DNA of 64,000 bases. Source: Marinifilum fragile JCM 15579. Its GTDB lineage: Bacteria > Bacteroidota > Bacteroidia > Bacteroidales > Marinifilaceae. A model generated the notes under the pieces. That model had not been told where the DNA came from, searched no databases, and saw nothing but the letters and a program-made list of their open reading frames with translations. The stretch lies in NCBI RefSeq assembly GCF_001310955.1, contig NZ_BAZX01000001.1, positions 124,001-188,000 of the forward strand, given 5' to 3'. Positions within the stretch are counted from its first letter, which is position 1, and each line of letters starts with the position of its first letter. Both the position numbers and the translations under genes were made by a program. Below, in pieces: positions 18,378 through 26,971 of the stretch.

Positions 18378-19289
18378 TTAACCTCTACTAAATAATGCCT
18401 TTATAATTAAAGAAGCCATTTTTGGGTTTTCTTTTAATCTTCGGGTGGAGTATCCGAACCAATCTTTTCCAAATGGAACGTAAACTCTCATGTTATGACC
18501 ATTTTCAACAATTGACTTTCTTAGCTCAGGTGTTACACCATAAAGCATTTGGAACTCATACTTATCCTTTGGAACATTATACTTTTCAATCAGCTTGTAT
18601 GCACCATCAACCAAAGGTTTATCGTGAGTTGCAATTCCAGGATAAACATCATTTTTAAGCATGAAATCCAAATTCTCAAGGAAATGCTGGTTGATTTCTT
18701 CGTACTTTTTGTAAGCAATTTCTTCAGGCTCCACATAAATTCCCTTACACAAGCGGTAGTTCAATTTTGAAACACCGTTTTGCATGTCCATCATGTTGGT
18801 CAAATCGTCAAGAGTTCTCTTAAGGTAAGCCTGAACAACAAGTCCAACGTTTTGAGGGAATTCAGCCTTTAATCTTCTGAACATGTTAATTTCCTTATCA
18901 ACACATGGAGAATCTTCCATGTCGATTCTTACAAAATTATTGTATTCAGCAGCTTTTGCTACAACAGTACGGATGTTTTGGTAACAAACTTCCTCGTCAA
19001 GTAACAGGCCAAAGAAGGTTGGTTTCACCGAATAGTTACCATCAATTTTGTTGGCTTCAAAGGTTTCTATAATTTCCAAATAAGCTTCTTTGTTTTCATT
19101 AGCTTCATCAAGGTTTTTAATGAATTCTCCTAATAAGTCAACGGTTACTTTAATTCCCTGATCATTTAATTTCTTCGATTCTCTTACTGCATCTTCAATG
19201 GTTTCTCCTGCAATGTATCTTTTAGAGAATATCCAAACCAATTTTTTTGGCATATAGGGTAGGGTTGCCGCTATTAGTTTATTGAACAT
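18378..19289 (-). CDS. proline dehydrogenase
   Basis: A 303-aa FAD enzyme that oxidises proline to 1-pyrroline-5-carboxylate. It forms the single-domain TIM-barrel type seen in many bacteria. Landmarks are FVRIDMEDSP near residue 120, VVQAYLKRT near residue 155, the YRLCKGIYVEPEEIAYKK segment, EFQMLYGV near residue 240 and the substrate-binding YSTRRLKENP near residue 280. The next step is catalysed by PruA, whose gene lies 3.4 kb further along on the same strand. Regulation is not visible. Confidence 0.92.
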   Translation of the reverse strand: MFNKLIAATLPYMPKKLVWIFSKRYIAGETIEDAVRESKKLNDQGIKVTVDLLGEFIKNLDEANENKEAYLEIIETFEANKIDGNYSVKPTFFGLLLDEEVCYQNIRTVVAKAAEYNNFVRIDMEDSPCVDKEINMFRRLKAEFPQNVGLVVQAYLKRTLDDLTNMMDMQNGVSKLNYRLCKGIYVEPEEIAYKKYEEINQHFLENLDFMLKNDVYPGIATHDKPLVDGAYKLIEKYNVPKDKYEFQMLYGVTPELRKSIVENGHNMRVYVPFGKDWFGYSTRRLKENPKMASLIIKALFSRG

Positions 19290-19467
19290 TGAGTTAATTT
19301 TTTAGTGATATACGTTTTGATAATTGTAGTCCACAATGTATAGAGTATAAAGTAGAAAAAGAATGATGTTTATCAGCATATCAAAATGTTTGGATATTTG
19401 ATGATAATTAATGTACAGAGGATTTTAAAATTGAATGCCAGGAATTTTTTAGTCTACTTATAAAAGT

Positions 19468-19475
19468 TATATTTG
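19468..19475 (+). promoter_or_regulatory. candidate -7 element upstream of the ompH-like gene
   Basis: TATATTTG matches TAnnTTTG exactly, about 73 bases before the start codon. The expected upstream TTTG is replaced by a run of T near 19446, so the call is weak. Confidence 0.35.
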
Positions 19476-19548
19476 TTAGGCAAAATCAAAAAATGGGAAT
19501 ACCGAAATGGTATCCGAAAAAACTTGAAAAATTAAATACTAAATACCT

Positions 19549-20136
19549 ATGAAAAATTTATCTGTTGCATTAAATGCTGTGTTAGTTGTTGCTGTTGCAA
19601 TTCTTTACTTTGTTCAGTTCTCAGGCAAAGGAGAATCGAAAGATGTGAAAACTGTTGCTGGAGAAGGTGCTGTTGTATACATTAACACGGATTCATTATT
19701 GAGCAACTATAACTTTTCACGTGATTTGAATGAGAAGTTTTTGAAGAAACAAGAAGATTCACGTACTGATTTTAACTTTAAAGCTCAGAAATTAGAGAAA
19801 GAAGCAGTTGAATTCCAGCGTAAACTTCAAAACAATGGCTTTTTAACTCGTCAAAGAGCAGAAGAAGCTCAGCAAAAATTAATCGCCAAGCAACAAAACT
19901 TACAGCAATTGGATCGTCAGTTAAGTGCAGAGTTAATGGGCGAACAACAAGCAAATAGCAAACGCCTTTTCGATAGCGTTACCAACTATTTGAAAGAGTA
20001 CAATGCAACTCGTAACTACAGCTTAATTTTAAGCACTACCAAAGGTGGAAATGTATTGTTATCACAAGACGGTTTAGACATTACTCAGGAAATTATCAAT
20101 GGCTTAAATGCAAGATATACTCCTGAAGCAAAATAA
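19549..20136 (+). CDS. OmpH/Skp-family periplasmic chaperone
   Basis: A 195-aa protein with an N-terminal hydrophobic segment (residues 4-24) that serves as signal or anchor. VVYINTDSLLSNYNFS opens the mature part, as in OmpH. A long charged coiled-coil of ~90 residues rich in Lys, Glu and Gln follows, then YSLILSTTKGGNVLLSQDGLDIT, which resembles the end of Skp. Skp proteins hold unfolded outer-membrane proteins in the periplasm. Here the N-terminal segment has no obvious cleavage site, so it may stay membrane-anchored. Confidence 0.87.
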   Translation: MKNLSVALNAVLVVAVAILYFVQFSGKGESKDVKTVAGEGAVVYINTDSLLSNYNFSRDLNEKFLKKQEDSRTDFNFKAQKLEKEAVEFQRKLQNNGFLTRQRAEEAQQKLIAKQQNLQQLDRQLSAELMGEQQANSKRLFDSVTNYLKEYNATRNYSLILSTTKGGNVLLSQDGLDITQEIINGLNARYTPEAK

Positions 20137-20157
20137 TTAAAGATTTTAAAAAAGTAG

Positions 20158-20195
20158 AAAGGGCAGATGCTGATGAGCTATCTGCCCTTTCTTTT
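20158..20195 (+). terminator. rho-independent terminator after the ompH-like gene
   Basis: An 11-bp stem, AAAGGGCAGAT (20158-20168) with ATCTGCCCTTT (20180-20190), followed by CTTTT. Confidence 0.88.
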
Positions 20196-20323
20196 ATTGT
20201 CTGGAAAAGTTAAAAAGTGGAATAGTTAAAAAGTCACTGATTAAGTAAGGGATTTTAATCTCATTAACTCACTCCTCATTTACCCATTCATTCTTTATTT
20301 AGTCTTCTCATTCCTTTCGGTGA

Positions 20324-20355
20324 TTTCCCCTTAATCATGAAGTTTTTTATATTTG
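20324..20355 (+). promoter_or_regulatory. candidate promoter for the glycosyltransferase gene
   Basis: TTTC (20324-20327), a 20-base spacer and TATATTTG (20348-20355) fit the Bacteroidota consensus with one mismatch. Transcription would start about 18 bases before the ATG. Confidence 0.45.
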
Positions 20356-20378
20356 CCCTTCGTATCTAAAATAGAAAT

Positions 20379-21647
20379 ATGGCTTTTGCTGATAAATACC
20401 TGAAAAAACAAAGAATGTACCCAGAGTACATTACAACACCGGTTGATGAGAATTTGAATATGATTGTAACAATTCCTTGTTACAATGAGCCGGATTTGAT
20501 TCCAAGTTTGGAAGCATTGTGGAATTGCGACAGACCCAATGGAGTAGTTGAAGTAATTGTAATTGTAAATTCAGGAGAACAAACCGAGCAGGAAGCATTG
20601 GATCAGAATGCAAAAACCATTGCTGATGCTACTGCCTGGATGGAAGCGCATCAGGATGAGAAACTGAAGTTCTATTTAATTCATCAGCCTAATTTGAAAA
20701 GAAAGTTTGCAGGAGTAGGTTTTGCAAGGAAAATTGCCATGGATGAGGCAGTAGCTCGTTTCAATCAAATCGACAAAGCAAATGGAATCATTACCGGTTT
20801 TGATGCTGATTCAACTTGTGATGCAAACTATTTGGTAGAAATTGAGAAGCTCTTTAAAAAGTATCCTAAAGCCAACGGTGCAAATATCTTCTATGAGCAT
20901 CCATTGGAAGGGGAGGAATTCGATCAGCAAATTTATGATGCCATTGCGCAGTACGAGTTATACTTGAGATATTACATGCTTGCCATGCGTTATGCGGGAC
21001 ATCCACATGCATACCATACGGTTGGTTCTAGTTTTGCAGTTTCGGCAAGTGCTTACATTAAGCAGGGAGGAATGAATCGTCGTCAGGCAGGTGAGGATTT
21101 TTATTTCTTGCAGAAAATAATCCCGCTAGGTAAGTTTTACGAGATCAAAACCACACGTGTAATCCCATCACCTAGGGTGTCGGACCGTGTTCCATTTGGT
21201 ACCGGAAAAGCTGTTTCTACTTTTGTTGATGAGGGAATAATAGATTATCAAACCTATAATTACTCTGCTTTTAAAGAACTTAAAGCCTTCTTCGATAAGG
21301 TGGATGATTTCTTCGGGGTGGATTACGATACCTATTTGAATGATTTGTTGGTGAAATTGCCAGGTTCGGTGCGCAGCTATTTAAAAGAGGATAATTTCTT
21401 TGAAGCTCTGGATGAAATCAATCAAAACTGTGCCTCAATTGATACCTTCAGAAAGAAATTCTTTGGAGCCTTTAATGCTTTTAAGGTATTGAAGTACCTG
21501 AATAATGTACACGAGCAATTTATCGATGAGGAAAGCATTGTAGTTTGTGCCAAGCAGTTGTTAACCGACTTGGGAATTAGCACCAAAGGCATATATTCAG
21601 CCAAAGAGTTGTTGGATATCTTCAGAACCTACGAGAAAGAGAATTAG
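20379..21647 (+). CDS. family 2 glycosyltransferase
   Basis: A 422-aa GT-A-fold enzyme with no transmembrane segment. IVTIPCYNEP near residue 30 begins the nucleotide-binding fold, GFDADSTCD near residue 140 is the metal-binding DxD motif, and AGEDFYFLQKI near residue 238 supplies the catalytic-base ED. The C-terminal ~130 residues are helical and not typical. Such enzymes move a sugar from a nucleotide sugar to a lipid, glycan or protein; donor and acceptor are unknown. It is transcribed alone, and the gene neighbourhood does not suggest a glycan cluster. Confidence 0.85.
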   Translation: MAFADKYLKKQRMYPEYITTPVDENLNMIVTIPCYNEPDLIPSLEALWNCDRPNGVVEVIVIVNSGEQTEQEALDQNAKTIADATAWMEAHQDEKLKFYLIHQPNLKRKFAGVGFARKIAMDEAVARFNQIDKANGIITGFDADSTCDANYLVEIEKLFKKYPKANGANIFYEHPLEGEEFDQQIYDAIAQYELYLRYYMLAMRYAGHPHAYHTVGSSFAVSASAYIKQGGMNRRQAGEDFYFLQKIIPLGKFYEIKTTRVIPSPRVSDRVPFGTGKAVSTFVDEGIIDYQTYNYSAFKELKAFFDKVDDFFGVDYDTYLNDLLVKLPGSVRSYLKEDNFFEALDEINQNCASIDTFRKKFFGAFNAFKVLKYLNNVHEQFIDEESIVVCAKQLLTDLGISTKGIYSAKELLDIFRTYEKEN

Positions 21648-21670
21648 TACAAGTACAATGAAATAATACA

Positions 21671-21702
21671 AAGAAGAGAGTTTTACGGCTCTCTTTTTTT
21701 GA
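21671..21702 (+). terminator. rho-independent terminator after the glycosyltransferase gene
   Basis: AGAGAG (21675-21680) pairs with CTCTCT (21689-21694) around an 8-base loop; a T run follows. Confidence 0.8.
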
Positions 21703-21730
21703 TTCTACAAGTCTAATTTGATTAAATGAC

Positions 21731-21886
21731 GGTACGCTGAACCTTTCGTATTTCATTTTCAAATTGTCTACAAATATATAGGTACTCCGTACCATAGTAA
21801 TTTAGTTTGTAATATTGAGAAAAGCAGCAGCGCTGCGTAAGATTTATAGTCAATTAATTTAGATGTTTTTATAGGTGCAGAGCACC
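21731..21886. repeat. cluster of four imperfect palindromes spaced 43-50 bases
   Basis: GGTACGCTGAACC (21731-21743), GGTACTCCGTACC (21781-21793), GCAGCAGCGCTGC (21824-21836) and GGTGCAGAGCACC (21874-21886). The spacers are AT-rich and share words such as TCTACAAATATATA and TTTATAGT. The pattern resembles dispersed palindromic repeats that I recall from Bacteroidota intergenic regions. They may be non-autonomous mobile repeats or binding sites. Confidence 0.65.
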
Positions 21887-21999
21887 GAACTTTCATTTTT
21901 CTCTTAATCATGAATGTTCATGCGTTTTAATTAGTAGAAAAATAGCTTGTTGAAATAAAGAGTTAAGGTTGAAATCAAAAACTTAGTATACTAAATGTC

Positions 22000-22067
22000 G
22001 GAAACTTACTCTAGTATCTTTTGGAAACTTACTATAGTCAAAATTGGAAAATACCTATAGTAAGTTT
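22000..22067. repeat. direct and inverted repeats of a 13-16 base word
   Basis: GGAAACTTACTCTAGT (22000-22015) and GGAAACTTACTATAGT (22023-22038) form a direct repeat with a period of 23. AAACTTACTATAG (22025-22037) is perfectly inverted as CTATAGTAAGTTT (22055-22067), which would make a 13-bp stem with a 17-base loop. No T run follows, so it is not a simple terminator. Confidence 0.7.
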
Positions 22068-22144
22068 TTGAAAAGAAACTTTGGTATAGGTTTTCGAAGG
22101 TAGAATTGAATTGTTTAGAAAAGGGAATATGGTATTGAGAAGTA

Positions 22145-22453
22145 TTAATCTTCTTTAATAAAAATAAAGATATCCTCATTTTCCTTTTTCATGAGGTATT
22201 GCTCACGGGCAAACTTTTCAAGGTTTTCCTTGTTGGTTTTTAGCTCGTGAATTCTTTTTTTATCTTTTTCTATTTTATCAAGAAAGTAAGCTTTTTCTTT
22301 TTCGAGAGCTTCAATTTTAGACTCATTTTCTTTTCGTTCCCAAATGGAATGTTGATCGCCAAAGAATACCCATACATAAAAAATCAGGAAAGTAATTACA
22401 TATTTACTTCTGATAATCTGAGGAATGTATTTTTTAGCGAGTTTAAGAATCAT
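22145..22453 (-). CDS. FtsB/DivIC-family septum formation initiator
   Basis: A 102-aa bitopic membrane protein. One transmembrane segment lies at residues ~17-33 (YVITFLIFYVWVFFG), followed by a Lys/Glu-rich coiled coil of ~45 residues, then LEKFAREQYLMKKENEDIFIF. That last motif marks the FtsB/DivIC family, which links FtsL and FtsQ in the cell-division complex. Size and layout match. It is a single gene, upstream of pruA on the same strand but separated by 233 bases of repeats and a terminator. Confidence 0.88.
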   Translation of the reverse strand: MILKLAKKYIPQIIRSKYVITFLIFYVWVFFGDQHSIWERKENESKIEALEKEKAYFLDKIEKDKKRIHELKTNKENLEKFAREQYLMKKENEDIFIFIKED

Positions 22454-22528
22454 AGGTCTGTCTTTCCGGCTAAATTACAAATAAAGAATAAAAGTAGAAA
22501 GGCGTAAAAGTAGAAAGTTTGTGTATCA

Positions 22529-22664
22529 ATAGAGAGGTAGCAATGCTACGTCTTTACAGACAATAGCAATAGTGAGCAATTCCAATAAAAAAACGACCGA
22601 AGAAACTCCGATCGTTTTCATCCAAAATAAATCATGTCATTGGAGGCCGGAACAAGTCCGGCCT
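22529..22664. repeat. dispersed short palindromes between ftsB and pruA
   Basis: GGTAGCAATGCTACGTCT near 22532-22549 contains a GTAGCA/TGCTAC inverted repeat, and AGGCCGGA (22644-22651) pairs perfectly with TCCGGCCT (22657-22664). The first resembles the GTAGAGACGTAGCATTGC-type palindromes seen again near 63.3 kb. Both look like dispersed repeats rather than gene-specific signals. Confidence 0.55.
22586..22616 (-). terminator. probable terminator of pruA
   Basis: On the minus strand AACGATCG (complement of 22609-22616) pairs, with one G-U, with CGGTCGTT (complement of 22592-22599), and is followed by a run of T (complement of 22586-22591). Confidence 0.7.
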
Positions 22665-22685
22665 AACTATCCAATATTTTTATTC

Positions 22686-24317
22686 CTAGTCTTCCAAGAA
22701 GTTAGGATACATATAATCTACAGGAGGAACAAATGATTCCTTGATGGTTCTTGGAGAAACCCAACGCAATAGGTTAATCATAGAACCAGCCTTATCATTT
22801 GTACCAGATCCTCTACCACCACCGAATGGTTGCTGACCAACAACAGCTCCAGTTGGCTTATCGTTGATATAGAAGTTACCAGCAGTGTGAGTTAAACGCT
22901 TAACCAGTTTTTCGATTGCGTAACGGCAACCAGCGAAAATAGCACCAGTTAATGCATAAATAGAAGTCTGATCAAGAATATCTAAAGTTTCGTCTACCTT
23001 ATCATCTTCGTAAACAAAGATTGTGATAACAGGACCGAACAACTCTTCTTCCATTGTAGCGTAATCAGCTTTCTTAGCCTGGATAACAGTTGGCTTGATA
23101 AAGTAACCTACCGACTTGTCGTACTCACCACCAGCAACAATTTCAGCATCAGGAGAAGCTTTAGCATCGTCGATAGCTTGAGCTAATTTATCGAATGAAG
23201 ATTCATCGATAACCGCATTGTGGAAGTTTGTGAAATCTTCAGTTCCGCCAGTCTTGATCTTAGCAAGATCTTCCTGAACCAATTTCAATACAGCATCCCA
23301 CTTGCTTGCAGGAATATAAGCGCGAGAAGCAGCAGAACACTTCTGTCCTTGATATTCGAAAGCACCACGAGTAATTGCAGTTGCAACTTCTTCTACATCA
23401 GCAGTTGGGTGCATGAAGATATAGTCTTTGCCACCAGTTTCACCTACGATTCGTGGGTAAGTTTTGTATTTGTGGATATTGTTACCAATAGTTTTCCAAA
23501 TGTCCTGGAATACGCCAGTTGATCCTGTAAAGTGGATACCAGCAAAATCAGGAGAGTTGAAAATTACGTCAGCAGCAGCAGGACCAGAAACGTATACCAA
23601 GTTGATAACGCCATCTGGTACACCAGCTTTTTTGAATATTTCCATTAAAACTTTAGCTGAATAAACAGCAGTTTTAGATGGTTTCCAAACTACAGTATTA
23701 CCCATCATTGCAGGAGCAGTTGGAAGGTTACCAGCAATTGCAGTAAAGTTAAATGGAGTTAATGCAAAAATAAATCCTTCTAATGGACGTTGCTCAACAC
23801 GGTTCCATATACCTTTAGATGACATTGGCTGTTGCTTGTAAATTTCAGTCATATACTGAACATTGAAACGCAAGAAGTCAGCAATCTCACAAGCAGAGTC
23901 GATCTCAGCCTGGAAAGCATTTTTCGATTGTCCCAACATAGTAGCAGCGTTTAATTTCATACGGTAAGGACCAGAAATTAATTCAGCAGCTTTTAGGAAG
24001 ATAGATGCACGATGCTCCCAACTAAGGTTTTCCCAAGCTGGTTTAGCAGCCAATGCAGCATCAATAGCCATTTGTACATGCTCTTTTCCGCCTTGGTGGT
24101 AGTGTCCTAACAAATGTTTGTGATCGTGAGGAGGAGTCATTGCAAACAAGTTGCCTGTTCTCACTTCTTCGTTACCGATATACATTGGTACATCAATTAC
24201 TTCAGAACGCATTTTTTTAAGTGTAGCTTGCAATTCAGCTCTCTCAGGGGTTCCTGGTGCATATGAGAAAATTGGCTCATTAGTAGCAACCGGAACGTTG
24301 TATATACCTTTTGGCAT
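22686..24317 (-). CDS. pruA: L-glutamate gamma-semialdehyde (1-pyrroline-5-carboxylate) dehydrogenase
   Basis: A 543-aa aldehyde dehydrogenase that oxidises glutamate semialdehyde to glutamate with NAD+, the second step of proline degradation. The catalytic Cys lies in GQKCSAASRAY near residue 318 and the general-base Glu in VGETGGKDYIF near residue 285. FHFTGSTG-like IHFTGSTGVF and the C-terminal PFGGGRGSGTNDKAGS, which binds the substrate carboxylate, mark the P5C dehydrogenase subgroup. It is a single-domain enzyme; the partner proline dehydrogenase is a separate gene at 18.4-19.3 kb. An exact -7 box (CAAATCTA on the plus strand, 24366-24373) lies upstream. Confidence 0.95.
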   Translation of the reverse strand: MPKGIYNVPVATNEPIFSYAPGTPERAELQATLKKMRSEVIDVPMYIGNEEVRTGNLFAMTPPHDHKHLLGHYHQGGKEHVQMAIDAALAAKPAWENLSWEHRASIFLKAAELISGPYRMKLNAATMLGQSKNAFQAEIDSACEIADFLRFNVQYMTEIYKQQPMSSKGIWNRVEQRPLEGFIFALTPFNFTAIAGNLPTAPAMMGNTVVWKPSKTAVYSAKVLMEIFKKAGVPDGVINLVYVSGPAAADVIFNSPDFAGIHFTGSTGVFQDIWKTIGNNIHKYKTYPRIVGETGGKDYIFMHPTADVEEVATAITRGAFEYQGQKCSAASRAYIPASKWDAVLKLVQEDLAKIKTGGTEDFTNFHNAVIDESSFDKLAQAIDDAKASPDAEIVAGGEYDKSVGYFIKPTVIQAKKADYATMEEELFGPVITIFVYEDDKVDETLDILDQTSIYALTGAIFAGCRYAIEKLVKRLTHTAGNFYINDKPTGAVVGQQPFGGGRGSGTNDKAGSMINLLRWVSPRTIKESFVPPVDYMYPNFLED

Positions 24318-24365
24318 GGCAATAATTATTTAAGGGTTAATGTTCTTCATTTATAAGTCTCTGAA

Positions 24366-24373
24366 CAAATCTA
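24366..24373 (-). promoter_or_regulatory. candidate -7 element for pruA
   Basis: The minus strand reads TAGATTTG, an exact match to TAnnTTTG, 49 bases before the start codon. No TTTG is seen at the usual distance upstream. Confidence 0.35.
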
Positions 24374-24569
24374 AAAAAAAAACATTTCCTTATTTATGAG
24401 TATTATCATGCTTTAAAATTTCTATGAAAATCACTCAGCTTAAGAAGTTCACAAGAATTAGGCTTTTGATATTAATTTTCAATTTATGATATAAAAAGCC
24501 TAACAATTTAACAGGCTAAGCATATAATCTTCCAACAGTCTATAAGTTTTACAGATGGCTTAAGATTAT

Positions 24570-26009
24570 TTAATTTTTAGATATTCTTCTAATCTTTATA
24601 TTAAGATAGGCCATCGCAATGGTAACAAACGGACTTAGAATATTAAAAAAACAGAAAGGAGCGAAAGCTACTGTGGCTACTCCCAAAGCGCCAGCTTGAG
24701 CTGCTCCACAGGTATTCCATGGGACCAATACAGATGTTACCGTTCCAGAGTCTTCCAATGTTCTACTCAATACTTCGGGTTTCAAATCCTGATCTTGATA
24801 TGATTTTGCAAACATTCTTCCTGTAACCACTATAGATATGTACTGATCGGATGCAGTTAAATTTAAGAACGCACAACTAATGGCTGTTGTAGTTACCAGA
24901 GATCCTGTAGAGTGAACAGCCTTAAGCATGTTTTCTGTTATTTTTTTTAGTATTCCTGCTGTTTCCAGAATACCGCTAAATACCATAGCCGTTAATATCA
25001 GCCAAATTGTATTCAACATTCCTTTCATGCCACCAGTTGATAACAAATCTTGTATGTTTTCATTTTCAACAGGAACACTTACCTCAGTAAAAATGGATTT
25101 CATTACCACATCGTAGCTGGCTTGAATGAAAGATGAACTGTCAGATAATTGGTAGATAATTTGAGGTTGAAAGATAATGGCAAATACGCCTCCTATTAAT
25201 GTTCCGGCAAATATGGCTGGCAATGCAGGAACCTTTTTGCTGATGATTACAAATAATAATATAGGTACCAAAAACAACCAAGGTGTAATGGTAAAGTTAT
25301 CTTTTATGGCAGCTTGTACTTGTCGAATACTCTCCGGATCGATTTCTCCGTGTTTTGTGAATCCTATTATTAGGAATATTATCAAGGTAATTAATATTGA
25401 AGGAATAGTTGTGTACATCATGTAACGGATATGTACAAATAAATCGACATTGGCCATGGCTGGAGCCAGATTGGTTGTATCGGATAGGGGAGAAACCTTA
25501 TCGCCAAAGTATGCACCGGAAATAATTGCCCCCGCAACCAAAGCCGGGTTAATTTCCATCGCATTTCCAATTCCCAATAGTGCAACTCCAATGGTGGCAA
25601 CGGTTGACCATGAACTGCCTGATACTACAGAAACAATTGCACATATCACAACCGATAGCATTAAGAATAGTTTGGGATTCAGGAACTCCAAGCCATAATA
25701 AATCATGGCGGGAACAACGCCAGAAATCATCCATGTTCCAGCTAAGGATCCAATCAGTAATAATATCAACATGGATGGCAATGCAGTCCCGATGCTCTTG
25801 ACAAACCCTTTCTGCAAATCGTCCCAGCCTTTACCTTGGCGTAAAGCAATAATTCCTCCTATGGCAGCTGCTACTAATAAAGAAAATTGGTTAGCCCCTT
25901 CGATGGCTACATCTCCAAAAACAATGGCATTAATACTAAGTAAAACGATCAACAATAGTATGGGAATTAAAGCTTCCCCAAGCGAAAGAGATTTGTTGGT
26001 TTGGGTCAT
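24570..26009 (-). CDS. nhaC: NhaC-family Na+/H+ antiporter
   Basis: A 479-aa inner-membrane protein with about twelve transmembrane segments. It begins SLGEALIPILLLIVLL and carries SVVSGSSWSTVATIGVALLGIG near residue 140, GAYFGDKVSPLSDTTNLAPA near residue 170 and the C-terminal SCAFLNLTASDQYISIVVTGRMF, all typical of NhaC. These proteins exchange Na+ for H+. A second, larger NhaC-like gene lies at 44.6 kb. It is transcribed alone, divergent from the lipoprotein-sensor operon. Confidence 0.92.
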   Translation of the reverse strand: MTQTNKSLSLGEALIPILLLIVLLSINAIVFGDVAIEGANQFSLLVAAAIGGIIALRQGKGWDDLQKGFVKSIGTALPSMLILLLIGSLAGTWMISGVVPAMIYYGLEFLNPKLFLMLSVVICAIVSVVSGSSWSTVATIGVALLGIGNAMEINPALVAGAIISGAYFGDKVSPLSDTTNLAPAMANVDLFVHIRYMMYTTIPSILITLIIFLIIGFTKHGEIDPESIRQVQAAIKDNFTITPWLFLVPILLFVIISKKVPALPAIFAGTLIGGVFAIIFQPQIIYQLSDSSSFIQASYDVVMKSIFTEVSVPVENENIQDLLSTGGMKGMLNTIWLILTAMVFSGILETAGILKKITENMLKAVHSTGSLVTTTAISCAFLNLTASDQYISIVVTGRMFAKSYQDQDLKPEVLSRTLEDSGTVTSVLVPWNTCGAAQAGALGVATVAFAPFCFFNILSPFVTIAMAYLNIKIRRISKN

Positions 26010-26239
26010 GAGTTGGTTTTTGGGTTAGATTTAGAGCCTATGAACTTACAAAAAATCGTTGTGAAATGGAATATAAACCATAGCACTTGTTAAATTTATA
26101 ATCTGAAATCGATATTGTTTTGTTATCTATCGAAATAAGCATGGCAAACATCGAAAGAATTTTAGATTGAAGCATTGATTCCTTTATTTTGATTGTAGAT
26201 CATGATCAATAGGACAAATGTTTCACTAAAACAATAATC

Positions 26240-26971
26240 ATGAAAACAGAACAGATTAAAAGAATAAAATTTATTGGATTTTTTATCATTCTTCTTGTGG
26301 CTACACAATCTTGTGTGGTGAGTTCATTGAATCCTTTGTATACAAATACAGACAGAATTCATTTGGATGAGCTAAATGGTGTTTGGCAGGGTAATGAAAA
26401 AGACCAATACATTATTAAAACCATTGTTGATTCTTCCGATTATAAGGCGAATATAAAAATAGACATGAGAAGTAGTTTTGGATCTGATGAGATCGATCAT
26501 GCTGAAATACGAAAGAGAATTAAGGCAATCGAGAAAAAGTTAGATGTAAAAGTTGAGTTCCCAGAAATGAAGACGCACTACGAGATTACCATGATTACAG
26601 AAAAGGACACCAGTGTATTCGATGGTAGGTTATCCAATCTTGGGGGACATTATTTTATGGATTTAATCCCTAACGATAAGCATGTAGAGGAAAAAATTTC
26701 GGGAAGTTTTATTGCAGGGATGTTAGTAACAACTCATGGTTTTTTTAAGATTGATATAAAAGATGATGAATTGGTTGTGAATACAATTGAAAACGACGAT
26801 TTTGAGGATTTGATAGAAAATAAGCGTGTTCGCATAGAATACGTTGAACGTGATAATGGAGTGATTATTACAGCTAAAACAGAGGATATTCAAAAATTCC
26901 TGATAAAATTTGCAGATTCGAAGATGTTTAACGATCCAGATGAGGCTTTGATTTTGAAAAGAATAAAATGA
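26240..26971 (+). CDS. lipoprotein of unknown function, first gene of a LytS/LytTR operon
   Basis: A 243-aa protein. Residues 1-24 form a lipoprotein signal peptide with Cys25 as lipidation site (ATQSCVVS). The start of the mature part, SSLNPLYT...LDELNGVWQG, resembles a recurrent pattern of small Bacteroidota lipoproteins. The rest appears to be mainly beta strands; no enzymatic motif is visible. Its stop codon overlaps the start of the sensor kinase by four bases (ATGA), so the two are translationally coupled. It may modulate or be sensed by that kinase; this is inference from the operon only. Confidence 0.75.
   Translation: MKTEQIKRIKFIGFFIILLVATQSCVVSSLNPLYTNTDRIHLDELNGVWQGNEKDQYIIKTIVDSSDYKANIKIDMRSSFGSDEIDHAEIRKRIKAIEKKLDVKVEFPEMKTHYEITMITEKDTSVFDGRLSNLGGHYFMDLIPNDKHVEEKISGSFIAGMLVTTHGFFKIDIKDDELVVNTIENDDFEDLIENKRVRIEYVERDNGVIITAKTEDIQKFLIKFADSKMFNDPDEALILKRIK

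Larger units (their letters stand above)
21648..22144. other. 497-bp intergenic region with clustered repeats
   Basis: No gene is visible. After the terminator come four short palindromes at near-regular spacing (21731-21886) and then a direct plus inverted repeat set (22000-22067). Both are listed separately. The remaining sequence is AT-rich and featureless. Confidence 0.75.

Noticed and set aside
22247..22507. 86-aa plus-strand frame rich in Phe
   Set aside because: It is a shadow of the FtsB/DivIC gene; the minus strand has the family motif.
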